From Pseudomonadota bacterium (GTDB lineage Bacteria > Cyanobacteriota > Vampirovibrionia > Obscuribacterales > Obscuribacteraceae), in the NCBI GenBank assembly GCA_021324135.1, contig JAJPJO010000494.1, forward strand, positions 1 through 33,953: a stretch of 33,953 bases of DNA, read 5' to 3'. The position numbers were made by a program, and so were the translations under genes. The notes beneath the pieces were generated by a model. The model saw only the letters and a list, made by a program, of their open reading frames with translations, did not search any database and was not told the origin of the DNA. This document shows positions 15,926 through 24,217 of this stretch, one piece after another. Within the stretch, counting starts at the first letter, position 1. Each line of letters starts with the position of its first letter.

Positions 15926-17686
15926 TTATTTCCTTCCAGGGATGAAGCGTTTGAAGCGGACGATGACTTGCCGGGGCTCATCCAGTTTCATCACCAGGCA
16001 CGATACCACATAGACTGCCAGACCGGCCGAGCCTGCCACCGCAATTGATACCGCGAGCGAAACCTGCTTGCCTAATCCACCCGGCAGGTGAAGGACTGAT
16101 GAAATGCCAAGCTCGGTGTAATGAGCCACGATTCCGCAAAGCAGCGAGGAGAGCAGCATGATCAAAGCCGGGCGAATCAGTTTGCCGGTTTCAAGAGATC
16201 CAATCTTCTTCTTCAATAACCTGGATAAGATCGTCATGTTGAAGATCGTCACTATAGTTGTAGAGAGCGCGATACCACTCAATCCGAGCGGACCGACAAG
16301 TATCCAATCCGCCAGAGCTTTTACAACTATTGAAAGCATGGCGACCTTGAATGGAGTCTGGGAATCTTGATGCGCGTAAAACGCCCTTGTGAGGAGGTCG
16401 CGCGCCACATAAAAGAATGCGGAAGGGACGAGAAAAAGAAGCGCTGAAATGACGAGAGCGCGAGAGTCATCGTTGAACTGACCGCGCTCGAAGAGAAGCT
16501 TGATTATGGGATTCGGCATGGCCAGAAGCATGGTCACAAGCGGCAGGACGGTGAACCACAATATGCGCAGGGCTTTGCGGAATTCAGCTTTCAGCTCATC
16601 GATTTCCTTTGCCGCTACCTGTTCGGTGAAGCGCGGCAGTATTGGCACCAGCATGGCCGTAAGCATCACCCCTAGTGGCAGTTGCAATAAACGATTTGCA
16701 TACTGTATGGCTGTCCAGCTGCCGGAAGAGAGCGAGGAAACGAAATAGCTGTCTATGTACACGTTTAGCTGACCGATACTGGTTCCAACCGCAGCCGGAC
16801 CGATCATGAAAAGGTATTCTTTCAAGCCGGGCTGTGGCGTAAACAACAGCTCGAAGCGCGGCCTTGATTTCATGATGCCAGGCAATTGCACCAGCAGCTG
16901 CCCGATTGCACCGATAAGCGTTCCGACTGCCAGACAAATCGCACTCGGATCGGGAAAGTAAAGCGCCGCGATGATGATCGCCAGACTTGCCACCGCCGGT
17001 GATAGCGAAGGCCAGGTGAACTCGCGGTACGTGTTTGAAATTCCAGCACCCAGACCGACGAGACCGGCAATGACGACCAGTGGAACCATAATGCGAAGGT
17101 GGGGAATGATGGCGCTTTGCAGCTGCACCCGCTGAGGCTCGGACAAACCGCCGGCCGGCACGATGATTGCCACCAGGAATGGTGCGGCTACATACATCAC
17201 CAGTGCTATCAAAGACAGACTGAAGAAAGTAAGCATGAGGAGCTGAACGACTAATTTTCGCGTATCCTCGCTTTCCTTGCGGGCCGCTAAAATCGATACG
17301 CTTGCCGAGTGAAACGGCCCGCCCTGTCCGCCGAAGAGAACCAGAATGTTGCCGGTAAACATGTAGGCGTAGTTGTAAGCGTCGGCCACCAGCGTTGTGC
17401 CAAAAGTGTGCGCCACGACGATGTCTCTGGCCAGCCCGACGAACTTGGAAAGAAAGTTGAGGAGCGCGACAATGCCGAAGGTTTTCGCTATGCCTTCTCG
17501 CTTCCCTCGCCCTGGTTGCACCAGTGGTGCCCGGCCAAGATCTTCAGGAGCAGCGTGAATCGACTCCTCGATTTCAGCAGGGACAGCTCCAAGCACACCG
17601 TCTTCCGGCTCGTCATCAGCCTCGTTTTTTGCTGGATTCCGACTTTCGACCATTTCACTCGGCTCTAATTTGACGCCCTTATGCAT
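15926..17686 (-). CDS. murJ: Lipid II flippase MurJ
   Basis: Flips undecaprenyl-linked lipid II from cytoplasm to periplasm for peptidoglycan synthesis. The protein has the MVIN/MurJ pattern: a first helix FGIVALLNFLSKFVGL followed by ARD, AYNYAYMFTGN, the FGGQGGPFHSA stretch, and about 14 predicted membrane helices, with RLLQLPLGVML and FFYVARDLLTRAFYAHQD in the second half. It has an unusual acidic, probably disordered N-terminal extension of about 65 residues before the first helix. The start is taken at the ATG (17684-17686), which shares its A with the ftsI stop codon (TGATG); a TTG one codon earlier is also in frame. No Shine-Dalgarno is seen, so translation is probably coupled to ftsI. 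Confidence 0.95.
   Translation of the reverse strand: MHKGVKLEPSEMVESRNPAKNEADDEPEDGVLGAVPAEIEESIHAAPEDLGRAPLVQPGRGKREGIAKTFGIVALLNFLSKFVGLARDIVVAHTFGTTLVADAYNYAYMFTGNILVLFGGQGGPFHSASVSILAARKESEDTRKLVVQLLMLTFFSLSLIALVMYVAAPFLVAIIVPAGGLSEPQRVQLQSAIIPHLRIMVPLVVIAGLVGLGAGISNTYREFTWPSLSPAVASLAIIIAALYFPDPSAICLAVGTLIGAIGQLLVQLPGIMKSRPRFELLFTPQPGLKEYLFMIGPAAVGTSIGQLNVYIDSYFVSSLSSGSWTAIQYANRLLQLPLGVMLTAMLVPILPRFTEQVAAKEIDELKAEFRKALRILWFTVLPLVTMLLAMPNPIIKLLFERGQFNDDSRALVISALLFLVPSAFFYVARDLLTRAFYAHQDSQTPFKVAMLSIVVKALADWILVGPLGLSGIALSTTIVTIFNMTILSRLLKKKIGSLETGKLIRPALIMLLSSLLCGIVAHYTELGISSVLHLPGGLGKQVSLAVSIAVAGSAGLAVYVVSCLVMKLDEPRQVIVRFKRFIPGRK
17518..17530. repeat. Short variant of the dispersed palindrome (GCACCAGTGGTGC)
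   Basis: A 13-bp odd palindrome within murJ, in the codons of the extra N-terminal region (Ala-Pro-Leu-Val). Its sequence resembles the CACCACTAGTGGTG family with the central bases lost. It could be chance; listed as a degenerate member. Confidence 0.35.
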
Positions 17687-19563
17687 CAATCGGGTTTTTT
17701 CTCTGCGGTCGCAGGCGTTTCATTGGCATATTTGATCGAGGGCGGGACGCTGTAGGGAACCAGCTTGCCATCCGGTCCAACGAATTTGCCGTTCACTTCC
17801 TGTACTTTATACGACTCGGGAATGCCCAGCAAACGAGCGGCTTCTCGTGCAATAGCGTTGAAAACCGGTCCGGCCACCGTGTTTCCCCAACGCCCATCGG
17901 TTTTCGGGTTGTCGATTGCAACAAGTATTAGCATTTGCGGATCTTCGGCAGGCAAGAACCCCACAAAAGAAGCGATAGTGGCGCCATGCATGTAGCCTTT
18001 ACCGCCTTCACGCACCTTTTGCGCCGTGCCTGTTTTACCGGCGACCCGGTAACCAGGGACGCCCTTACCGGCGATTTGCGAGCCCTGAGCGATGTTGTCG
18101 GCCAACAATTTAGCGACCAGACGCGCGGTTTGCGGCTTGAGCACCTGCCTGTGCTCAGGCTCGGTCCACTTCTCGGTCACGCCGGTGCGCGGATCATAAG
18201 TACGCCTGATCAAGTGGGGCTGGATCCATGTGCCGTTGTTTGCTACAGCTCCGACAGCGCAGGCCAGTTGCAGCGGAGTGACGGCAATCGCCCCCTGTCC
18301 GAATCCGGTGGTGGCCTGATCGATTTGCGCCCAGCGATGATAGTCCTTGAGCAGACCGCGCGATTCACCCGGCAGATCGATGCCTGTTTTCCGACCGACG
18401 CCGAACTGATAGAGCTTCTCGTAAAATTCCTTTGGTGTCATCCGTAGTGCCACCTTCGCAGCCCCGACGTTGCTCGAATGGATGAAGAGATGGAGCAAAT
18501 CGATTGTGCCATTACCGCCGTGGCTGTTGTGAATCGTTCGTCTGCCGATCGTGAAGGTGCCCGGGTCGCTGAATGTGGCATGTTCGTCGATCTTGCCTGT
18601 GTCCAGACCCGAGGAAATGGTCAGGACCTTAAAAGTCGAGCCCGGTTGATAGACATCGACCATTGCCCAGTTCTTCAAAGTGCCGAAAGCATACTTGGAA
18701 AAGTCGTTTGGATCGTAGGTAGGATAATTCGCCCAGGCGAGGATTTCACCGTTGCTCGGATCGATGATCAGGGCCGTGGCTCGATCGCACAGGCTGTGCT
18801 TAGCCATGGCGAAGAGCTCTTTCTCTGCCAGGTGTTGGAGTGAGTTATCGATGGTGAGCTCGATATTGCGCCCCAGGGGTGGTGTTATATCCCAGGTCGG
18901 TCCCTTGTGGGGAAGCAAAATAGTTCTGCCGCGACCGTCGAGTTGCGGCCTTGGTATGGCACCAGTGCTGGTGAGAGTGTCGTCTTGTGATTGCTCCACG
19001 CCACCCTGACCGGCAGTGTCCGAGTTCACATAACCGAGTAGATGCGCAGCCAGAGTGCCTTCCGGATAATGGCGAAACGGTCGCGGCACTATATCCATGC
19101 CGGTCCAATTGAGCTGCTGAAGTTGATCGACGACCTCGCGCTCGAGATGTTTGGCGACGGTGACGACCGGCTTGTTGCTCGTCAGAAGCTTGAGAATCTT
19201 GTCTTCGGGCTTCTGAGTCAACTCTGCGATCGTGCTTGCCGCTTGTTGTTTGGAGACCTTGAGCAGATCGGGATGGATGAATAGATCGTATCTTGTCGTA
19301 TCGATTGCCAGAGGCAAGCCATGACGATCTGTGATCGCACCGCGGTGCACGAGGAAATTGATTTTTTGTCGCTGCTCGAAAGCTTTATTGGTGAGGTCCG
19401 CGCCTTTGTATATCTGTAGATAATACAAGCGGCCGACAATGACCAGGACACCGCAGAGAAGCAAAATCTGCCAGACTCTCAGTCGCCACAGCGGAGTGCG
19501 AGGCTTGCTTCTCGGTCGTCGAGTACTGCGAAACTCATTAATGTCGACGGCTGTTCCGGGCAC
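17686..19563 (-). CDS. ftsI: Division-type class B penicillin-binding protein (FtsI/PBP3-like)
   Basis: Septal peptidoglycan transpeptidase. 625 residues: a short basic cytoplasmic tail, one membrane anchor (about 31-46), the class B dimerisation/pedestal region beginning HRGAITDRHG (73-82), and the transpeptidase domain with GSTFK (catalytic S309), SSN (363-365) and KTGTAQ (510-515). All three active-site motifs are intact. GTG start at 19563 with CAGGAG 6 nt upstream. It lies between the ftsL-like gene (88 bp before) and murJ (stop/start overlap), a division-and-cell-wall unit. FtsI fits best; a SpoVD-like label would describe the same domain architecture. Confidence 0.95.
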   Translation of the reverse strand: MPGTAVDINEFRSTRRPRSKPRTPLWRLRVWQILLLCGVLVIVGRLYYLQIYKGADLTNKAFEQRQKINFLVHRGAITDRHGLPLAIDTTRYDLFIHPDLLKVSKQQAASTIAELTQKPEDKILKLLTSNKPVVTVAKHLEREVVDQLQQLNWTGMDIVPRPFRHYPEGTLAAHLLGYVNSDTAGQGGVEQSQDDTLTSTGAIPRPQLDGRGRTILLPHKGPTWDITPPLGRNIELTIDNSLQHLAEKELFAMAKHSLCDRATALIIDPSNGEILAWANYPTYDPNDFSKYAFGTLKNWAMVDVYQPGSTFKVLTISSGLDTGKIDEHATFSDPGTFTIGRRTIHNSHGGNGTIDLLHLFIHSSNVGAAKVALRMTPKEFYEKLYQFGVGRKTGIDLPGESRGLLKDYHRWAQIDQATTGFGQGAIAVTPLQLACAVGAVANNGTWIQPHLIRRTYDPRTGVTEKWTEPEHRQVLKPQTARLVAKLLADNIAQGSQIAGKGVPGYRVAGKTGTAQKVREGGKGYMHGATIASFVGFLPAEDPQMLILVAIDNPKTDGRWGNTVAGPVFNAIAREAARLLGIPESYKVQEVNGKFVGPDGKLVPYSVPPSIKYANETPATAEKKPD

Positions 19564-19569
19564 TCAAAT

Positions 19570-19575
19570 CTCCTG
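19570..19575 (-). promoter_or_regulatory. Shine-Dalgarno CAGGAG supporting the GTG start of ftsI
   Basis: CAGGAG stands 6 nt upstream of the GTG at 19561-19563. No other start codon nearby has comparable spacing. Confidence 0.6.
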
Positions 19576-19651
19576 ACAACTCGTCATCAGCTTAACACCG
19601 TAGCTGAGCCAGCTATCTACTTATTAAACTAAGTTTTGGCAGATATGTGGA

Positions 19652-20212
19652 TTAGTATCCTGACATCAACGGCAAATGATCTTTATGCATTTTGTATGCA
19701 ATTGCCTGTGGGGCGGCTGTCTCTTTGACGACAACCACATGCTCGGGAACTCTCAGCCCGCACCGTCCGACGACGTTGTCCTGGATTTTTCCATATGATA
19801 TTGATTTCAGCAATTGTGCTGAAATTTCGGAGTTTTGCTCAGACAGCCGTCTGGCTTGCTCTTGCAGCTTGCCGACGTCGTTTGAAACGACCACATCGAG
19901 CCCGTATGAACAAATTGCGGCTCCGCACATAGCGACCAGCACCACCTGAAGTGCGCGATTCGCGCGAACCAGCAGTGGTGCCTTGCGCGTCTTTTTAGTT
20001 GGCGCCTCAACCGGCACCAGATGCGGTTTTTGAATGGGTTGTGGCTGCGTTTGCACGCGCACGGTATTGTCGCCGAAGGCAACCGGCCAACTTCTTTGTG
20101 TTGGAGTCGATACCACTGTGGCGGCACTGGTGGTGCTTTGCGATCTTCGATTGTTAGTAAAGCTGACGACCTGCGAACCACGACTTGGTGATGCTTTGAC
20201 GCTACCGACCAT
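19652..20212 (-). CDS. ftsL: FtsL-like divisome protein
   Basis: A 186-residue bitopic protein: a long basic, Ser/Thr/Gln-rich cytoplasmic region (about 1-85), one membrane helix (about 88-107), a short coiled coil (KLQEQARRLSEQNSEISAQL, about 115-134) and a C-terminal part (GRCGLRVPEHVVVVKE). FtsL is poorly conserved, so the call rests on topology plus position directly between rsmH and ftsI, where ftsL lies in many bacteria. The cytoplasmic part is longer than usual for FtsL. ATG start with TAGGAG (20218-20223), whose bases overlap the rsmH stop codon. It should scaffold FtsI/FtsW activation at the septum. Confidence 0.75.
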   Translation of the reverse strand: MVGSVKASPSRGSQVVSFTNNRRSQSTTSAATVVSTPTQRSWPVAFGDNTVRVQTQPQPIQKPHLVPVEAPTKKTRKAPLLVRANRALQVVLVAMCGAAICSYGLDVVVSNDVGKLQEQARRLSEQNSEISAQLLKSISYGKIQDNVVGRCGLRVPEHVVVVKETAAPQAIAYKMHKDHLPLMSGY

Positions 20213-20220
20213 ATATACTC

Positions 20221-21150
20221 CTAAGCCAGTTTTTCTCCTGCCCGTAGTTTAGCACTACGAGAGCGTACATTGGCAAGTACTTCCTGCTCACCGGCAACAA
20301 GTGGTTTACGCGTGATTATCAGTAATTCCGCCTTGTGATTGCAGGTGCAGAGAGGCTGTCTGGGCGGGCATATACAGCTTTGGGCCTTGGTTCTGAAAAA
20401 TTGCTTAACCAATCGATCTTCAAGCGAATGAAAAGTAATTATGACCAGTCTGCCACCCGGACCGAGCAGTGATGCGGAATCTTCTAAAAATTTTTCCAGA
20501 CACTGAAGCTCCTGATTAACAGCCATTCTCAGCGCTTGAAACGTCCGCGTCGCTGGATGTTTTGATGGGTCAAAACGTCCTCTCTGAAATTTTCTCAATG
20601 TTCTTGCAACGATTTCTGACAATTGCAACGTATTCTTTATTGGACGCGCGTGCACTATTGATCTTGCTATCTGTTTGCTGTAGCGCTCTTCGCCAAAGCG
20701 ATAGATGATGTCAGACAGATCGCGCTCGGAAAATGTATTGATGATATATTCGGCGGTATCACCCCTGGTTCGATCCATTCGCATATCAAGCGGACCTTCT
20801 TTTTGAAAGCTGAAGCCTCGTTCGGGCTCGTCAAGCTGCATTGAAGAAACGCCAAGGTCTGCAAGGATGCCACCATCTACGGTAGTGACACCATATTCGA
20901 TGAGTTTTTCTTTAATCTCGCTGTAGTTCGCATGGATGAGCTTGACATTATCGGGCACTCCCGGCTGGAGCCGCGCCAGGGCGTCCGCGTCGCGATCAAT
21001 ACCATATACGGTGCTGGCAGATCCGCATTGCCTTGCTATCTCCAGCAGATGTCCGCCCGCTCCTGCGGTTGCGTCCACATACAATTTCCCTGGAGTTACG
21101 CGTAGCAGCTCCAGGGATTCATTCAAGAGAACCGGGGTGTGGGGGCCCAC
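20221..21150 (-). CDS. rsmH: 16S rRNA (cytosine(1402)-N4)-methyltransferase RsmH (MraW)
   Basis: Methylates N4 of C1402 in 16S rRNA using SAM. 309 residues, the normal family length. The start HTPVLLNESLELL, the SAM motif DATAGAGGH, LADLGVSSMQLD, ERGFSF and PLDMRMD, KHPATRTFQALRMAVNQEL and IITFHSLEDRLVK are all diagnostic. Start is GTG (21148-21150), directly abutting the TAA of the upstream zinc-ribbon gene, with GGAAGG across the junction as Shine-Dalgarno; translation is therefore probably coupled. It is followed after 8 bp by ftsL. mraZ, often upstream, is absent. Confidence 0.97.
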   Translation of the reverse strand: MGPHTPVLLNESLELLRVTPGKLYVDATAGAGGHLLEIARQCGSASTVYGIDRDADALARLQPGVPDNVKLIHANYSEIKEKLIEYGVTTVDGGILADLGVSSMQLDEPERGFSFQKEGPLDMRMDRTRGDTAEYIINTFSERDLSDIIYRFGEERYSKQIARSIVHARPIKNTLQLSEIVARTLRKFQRGRFDPSKHPATRTFQALRMAVNQELQCLEKFLEDSASLLGPGGRLVIITFHSLEDRLVKQFFRTKAQSCICPPRQPLCTCNHKAELLIITRKPLVAGEQEVLANVRSRSAKLRAGEKLA

Positions 21151-21642
21151 TTACCTTCCGCTGGCGTCCTTCACGACCGTTCTTCGTTTGCTGACGAAGT
21201 CAAAATCCCAACAGAGGAAGTATATCGTTTGAACCGTAATCAAGCTGACGACCGCAGAGAGAAGCAACGGACTCAGCCACTCCGGCCGATCGGGCCAGAA
21301 GTTGCCGTAATAGAGTGCTCCATTTATTGCCAGGAGCGGGAGCATAAAGAATAGAACAATCGCTGCCAGTTGCCCGGCGCTTGCTGTTGTTCCTGCCCAG
21401 TGCCAGCGGAGACCATCCCACCAGAATGTCGGAGCGATTTTCCACCCCATCCGGTTCGAAGGATACAAGCACCTGCCGTTCCTCAATGGAACGAATGTTC
21501 GCATGCAGCTGTTACACTTCAGTGTTTCGGTCAGTCCAAACTGCTCCAGGGCGCCACAATTGCAGCGTGGGCACGGGTAGCTCTGATTGAGCGTAATTAC
21601 CTGTTGTCTGTAAGAGACGTGTTGGTAGGAGGAATTGAACAT
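21151..21642 (-). CDS. Zinc-ribbon membrane protein of unknown function
   Basis: 163 residues from the ATG at 21642 (an in-frame TTG at 21663 is less likely). The N-terminal part carries a four-cysteine zinc-ribbon pattern: CPRC, then about 14 residues, then CNSC. A WWDGLRWHW aromatic segment follows, then two membrane helices (about 90-112 and 128-150) and a basic tail. No named family was recognised. It is the first gene of the minus-strand division unit, its stop codon touching the rsmH start, and it has a good promoter upstream. The position suggests a role in cell-wall synthesis or division, or just translational coupling of rsmH; this is inference. Confidence 0.72.
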   Translation of the reverse strand: MFNSSYQHVSYRQQVITLNQSYPCPRCNCGALEQFGLTETLKCNSCMRTFVPLRNGRCLYPSNRMGWKIAPTFWWDGLRWHWAGTTASAGQLAAIVLFFMLPLLAINGALYYGNFWPDRPEWLSPLLLSAVVSLITVQTIYFLCWDFDFVSKRRTVVKDASGR

Positions 21643-21717
21643 AATCTCGAGTGTCCTGAGCAAAAATGACTAAACAACATGCAGGCGAATACGATGCAAA
21701 TTCGCTGCAGGGGCTAA

Positions 21718-21746
21718 TGTATAGATACCGGATTACAACCTGGCAA
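21718..21746 (-). promoter_or_regulatory. Sigma-70-type promoter for the zinc-ribbon/rsmH/ftsL/ftsI/murJ unit
   Basis: On the minus strand TTGCCA (21741-21746) and TATACA (21718-21723) are separated by exactly 17 bp. Transcription would start near 21711, about 70 nt before the ATG at 21642. This is the best promoter seen in the window. Confidence 0.5.
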
Positions 21747-21886
21747 TTGATAGATACCCGCGTTTCATGCCCATCCCAACAAGTCAAGAGTAAAATTTAA
21801 CAAATTTAATGCACACTCTATATACCGATGAATTAGAGAGATCCAATACAACTCAGTATTTGTGGCACCATGTCAAGCTCAAGACG

Positions 21887-21892
21887 TATAAT
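21887..21892 (+). promoter_or_regulatory. Candidate -10 element (TATAAT) for dapF-ftsQ
   Basis: Exact TATAAT 45 bp upstream of the GTG at 21937. A clear -35 at 16-18 bp is missing, so this rests on the -10 and on the divergent arrangement. Confidence 0.35.
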
Positions 21893-21936
21893 CAGGTCGT
21901 GTGTAGAAAGCCACGTCGAGTGTTTCTCTTGACAAG

Positions 21937-23247
21937 GTGAGGAGCGGAGGCTTGGAACAGCTGATAACGCCAGATGCCGGAGCGCCGGATCTAATGAGGC
22001 TGAGCGCAGTGCTTCCCTTCACGAAATATCATGGATTGGGCAATGACTTCATCCTGATCGATGCCCGTGAGCTGGCACTCGATCCCTCTCTGGCGCCACT
22101 TCTCAAGGACTGGCACGCATCCGCCGGCAGACTCGCGCCGTTGATTTGCGATCGCCACTTCGGCATCGGCGCCGACGGGATCATTCTGGCATTGCCTCTA
22201 GAGCTTGAGGAGGGCGACTCGACGGATTCAGGCTCTTTCCCGGCGCGACATGTCCATATTAAAGATGCTCATAGCCAGGCGGCATCGATCGAGCAGTACA
22301 AGCAGTATTGGCGCGCTTTGACAAATCAATATCCTCGCTCGGACGGCTGCAGCATCAGTTGGGTCTACACGAACTCAGACGGCAGCCAGTCCGACATGTG
22401 TGGAAACGGCTTGCGTTGTCTGGCTCTCTGGGCGCGATTGCGAGGCGGTTTGAGAAACGATTGCTTCAAAATCGCCACCAAAATTGGTCCAGTGGCTGTC
22501 TCATTGAGCTCCGGCGGGACCCTCGGCAAGAAGCAAGGCGTGGAGCAAATCTCCGTGGACGTGGGTGAGCCAATTCTCGAGGCCGCCGCTATTCCTGTAA
22601 ATTTGATGAAAGCGCAAGCGGCAGGCGATCAGTCGAAAGCCTCTTCGCATGCCCGGTTATCGTTCAATCTCCTCGACAAGAACTTCGCTGCCGTGGCAGT
22701 TTCGATGGGCAATCCGCATTGCGTTATCTTTGACGAGCTGGTTTGGATGGGCAGGCGCGACGCCACTGTCTCTGAAACAAGGGCTGGAAAAGGCGGAGCG
22801 AACAGGAGCGATGGCGATGCGGCCGGCATCACTACTGTCAAACGCCCGGAGGAGTTGAGCGGGCCTCTCAAGGATGAGATGGAAAGTCTGGCTCGAGCAA
22901 TTCAAAATAATGATGCATTTCCTGAGGGAGTAAACGTCGAGTTCGTCGACATCCTCAAGCGAGATCGGGTGCGCACATATGTCTACGAACGTGGTTGTGG
23001 TTTCACCCTGGCTTGTGCCAGTGGTGCTGCAGCCGTTGTTGTGGCGGGCGTTCTGGAAAGCAAACTGGATCGCAAAACGAGCGTTGAATTGCCGGGCGGA
23101 GTGCTCAGCATAGAATGGAATGAGGCTGACAATCACGTTAATATTACCGGCCCGGCACAAGAGGTTTTCTCGGGCGTTGTCCGTCTGGATTGCCTCGATG
23201 AATGCAAAAGTGGCTGGCAAAGCAAAGCGGGGGCCAATTGCCAATAA
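21937..23247 (+). CDS. dapF: Diaminopimelate epimerase DapF, enlarged form
   Basis: Epimerises LL- to meso-diaminopimelate for lysine and peptidoglycan synthesis. Core motifs are intact: FTKYHGLGNDF (28-38), DRHFGIGADG (72-81), YTNSDGSQSDMCGNGLRC with the first catalytic Cys (C155), MGNPHCV (257-263), EGVNVEF, YERGCGFTLACASGA with the second catalytic Cys (C360). At 436 residues it is about 160 longer than typical DapF. The surplus is an N-terminal lead and two insertions, roughly residues 86-140 and 270-313. GTG at 21937 is used here; TTG at 21952 (with GGAGC 7 nt before) and ATG at 21994 are alternatives. The last residues overlap the ftsQ start (TAATG). Confidence 0.93.
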   Translation: MRSGGLEQLITPDAGAPDLMRLSAVLPFTKYHGLGNDFILIDARELALDPSLAPLLKDWHASAGRLAPLICDRHFGIGADGIILALPLELEEGDSTDSGSFPARHVHIKDAHSQAASIEQYKQYWRALTNQYPRSDGCSISWVYTNSDGSQSDMCGNGLRCLALWARLRGGLRNDCFKIATKIGPVAVSLSSGGTLGKKQGVEQISVDVGEPILEAAAIPVNLMKAQAAGDQSKASSHARLSFNLLDKNFAAVAVSMGNPHCVIFDELVWMGRRDATVSETRAGKGGANRSDGDAAGITTVKRPEELSGPLKDEMESLARAIQNNDAFPEGVNVEFVDILKRDRVRTYVYERGCGFTLACASGAAAVVVAGVLESKLDRKTSVELPGGVLSIEWNEADNHVNITGPAQEVFSGVVRLDCLDECKSGWQSKAGANCQ

Positions 23248-24170
23248 TGCTGCCAGTGGAAGAAAGACGAGCCTGGATAAAAAGTCGGCGCCGAAAACGC
23301 AAGTCGGCTCAGATGGCGCGTACGCGCCGCCAACTCTTCCGCCTCTCTTTGCTGGTAACGATCCTATTTATAGGTTTGCTGGGATTCTCGTCATTCCCCT
23401 GGGCGATTAACGACCTAGAAAATCAAATCGTCGTCAGGGGCAACGTCTTCACATCAACCAATCAAATTAGAACCGCCCTTAGTGGCTCGATGTATAAGCC
23501 GCTCTATCGACTGGACCCGCAGACCATGGAGAAGAAGGTGCAGTCCCTCGAGACCGTCAAGACTGCATTTGTAAGACGCTACGCTTTCCCTCGACCGCAG
23601 ATAATCGTCGAGGTTCTGGAAGAGCATCCGTGGGCTTCATTGATATACCAGGGACAGGACCCGCATCCCACCGCCATGGAGCCCGGTGCGGACGAAACCG
23701 GTGAGTCTTCCGGCGCAGCCAAGATTGATGCTGTGATTGCCGAGTCAGGCAGGATAATTCCCACTTCGAAATTTCCTCGCGTCATCCAACCGCCGCTCAA
23801 GGTTTATGCCATGAACGGTCTGAAGATGACGCAGAATGATGTTAGGCAGTGGGCGACCTGGGTTTCATTCATCGAAAAGCAGATTGGTGAGCCGTTGGAT
23901 TATATCGATATGCGCAAACCATTTGATGTGCGCATACAAACAAAAACGCTTGCTTTGAAGATTGGAGTTCCCGATGCAACACTGACCCAGCGCCTCGGCA
24001 GGCTCATCTCCATCTTACCGGTGTTGAAGCAGTATCAGGACAATCTCGTTTACGTCGATCTCTCCCTTGATACGAACATACCGCTCAAAGTTACAAAGGA
24101 AGCGAAAAATTCAAACAAGAAATCAGTGGCGCAGGGAGCGCGGAGCGGCTCCGAGAGAGGACCGCTTTAA
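23247..24170 (+). CDS. ftsQ: FtsQ/DivIB-like divisome protein (POTRA domain)
   Basis: A 307-residue bitopic protein: a strongly basic cytoplasmic N-terminus (KSRRRKRK), one membrane helix (about 30-50), a POTRA domain (from about 60; IVVRGNVFTSTNQIRTAL), then the beta domain (RRYAFPRPQIIVEVLEEHPWA and VDLSLDTNIPLKV). An acidic Pro/Gly/Glu-rich loop (about 138-165) interrupts the usual link between the HPWA region and the AESGRII strand. The ATG at 23247 overlaps the dapF stop codon (TAATG), so it is favoured over the upstream ATG at 23202. FtsQ links early and late divisome proteins. The ftsA and ftsZ genes that often follow are not here. Confidence 0.85.
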   Translation: MLPVEERRAWIKSRRRKRKSAQMARTRRQLFRLSLLVTILFIGLLGFSSFPWAINDLENQIVVRGNVFTSTNQIRTALSGSMYKPLYRLDPQTMEKKVQSLETVKTAFVRRYAFPRPQIIVEVLEEHPWASLIYQGQDPHPTAMEPGADETGESSGAAKIDAVIAESGRIIPTSKFPRVIQPPLKVYAMNGLKMTQNDVRQWATWVSFIEKQIGEPLDYIDMRKPFDVRIQTKTLALKIGVPDATLTQRLGRLISILPVLKQYQDNLVYVDLSLDTNIPLKVTKEAKNSNKKSVAQGARSGSERGPL

Positions 24171-24186
24171 AGAGCGGATCGCCAAT

Positions 24187-24200
24187 CACCACCAGTGGTG
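24187..24200. repeat. Dispersed palindrome, copy 2 (CACCACCAGTGGTG)
   Basis: Six-base arms CACCAC/GTGGTG around a central CA, in the 47-bp gap between the convergent ftsQ and mazG stop codons. It differs by one base from copy 1 (14547-14560), and the flank CCGTGAA resembles that of copy 3. No T-run follows. Confidence 0.6.
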
Positions 24201-24217
24201 CCGTGAACCTGACGGAC

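Noticed and set aside
22657-23244. Minus-strand ORF of 195 residues within dapF
   Set aside because: Antisense to the catalytic half of dapF; composition and lack of motifs indicate a shadow ORF.
24171-24217. Convergent terminator between ftsQ and mazG
   Set aside because: The CCGCT/AGCGG and CACCAC/GTGGTG inverted repeats lack a following T-run on either strand.
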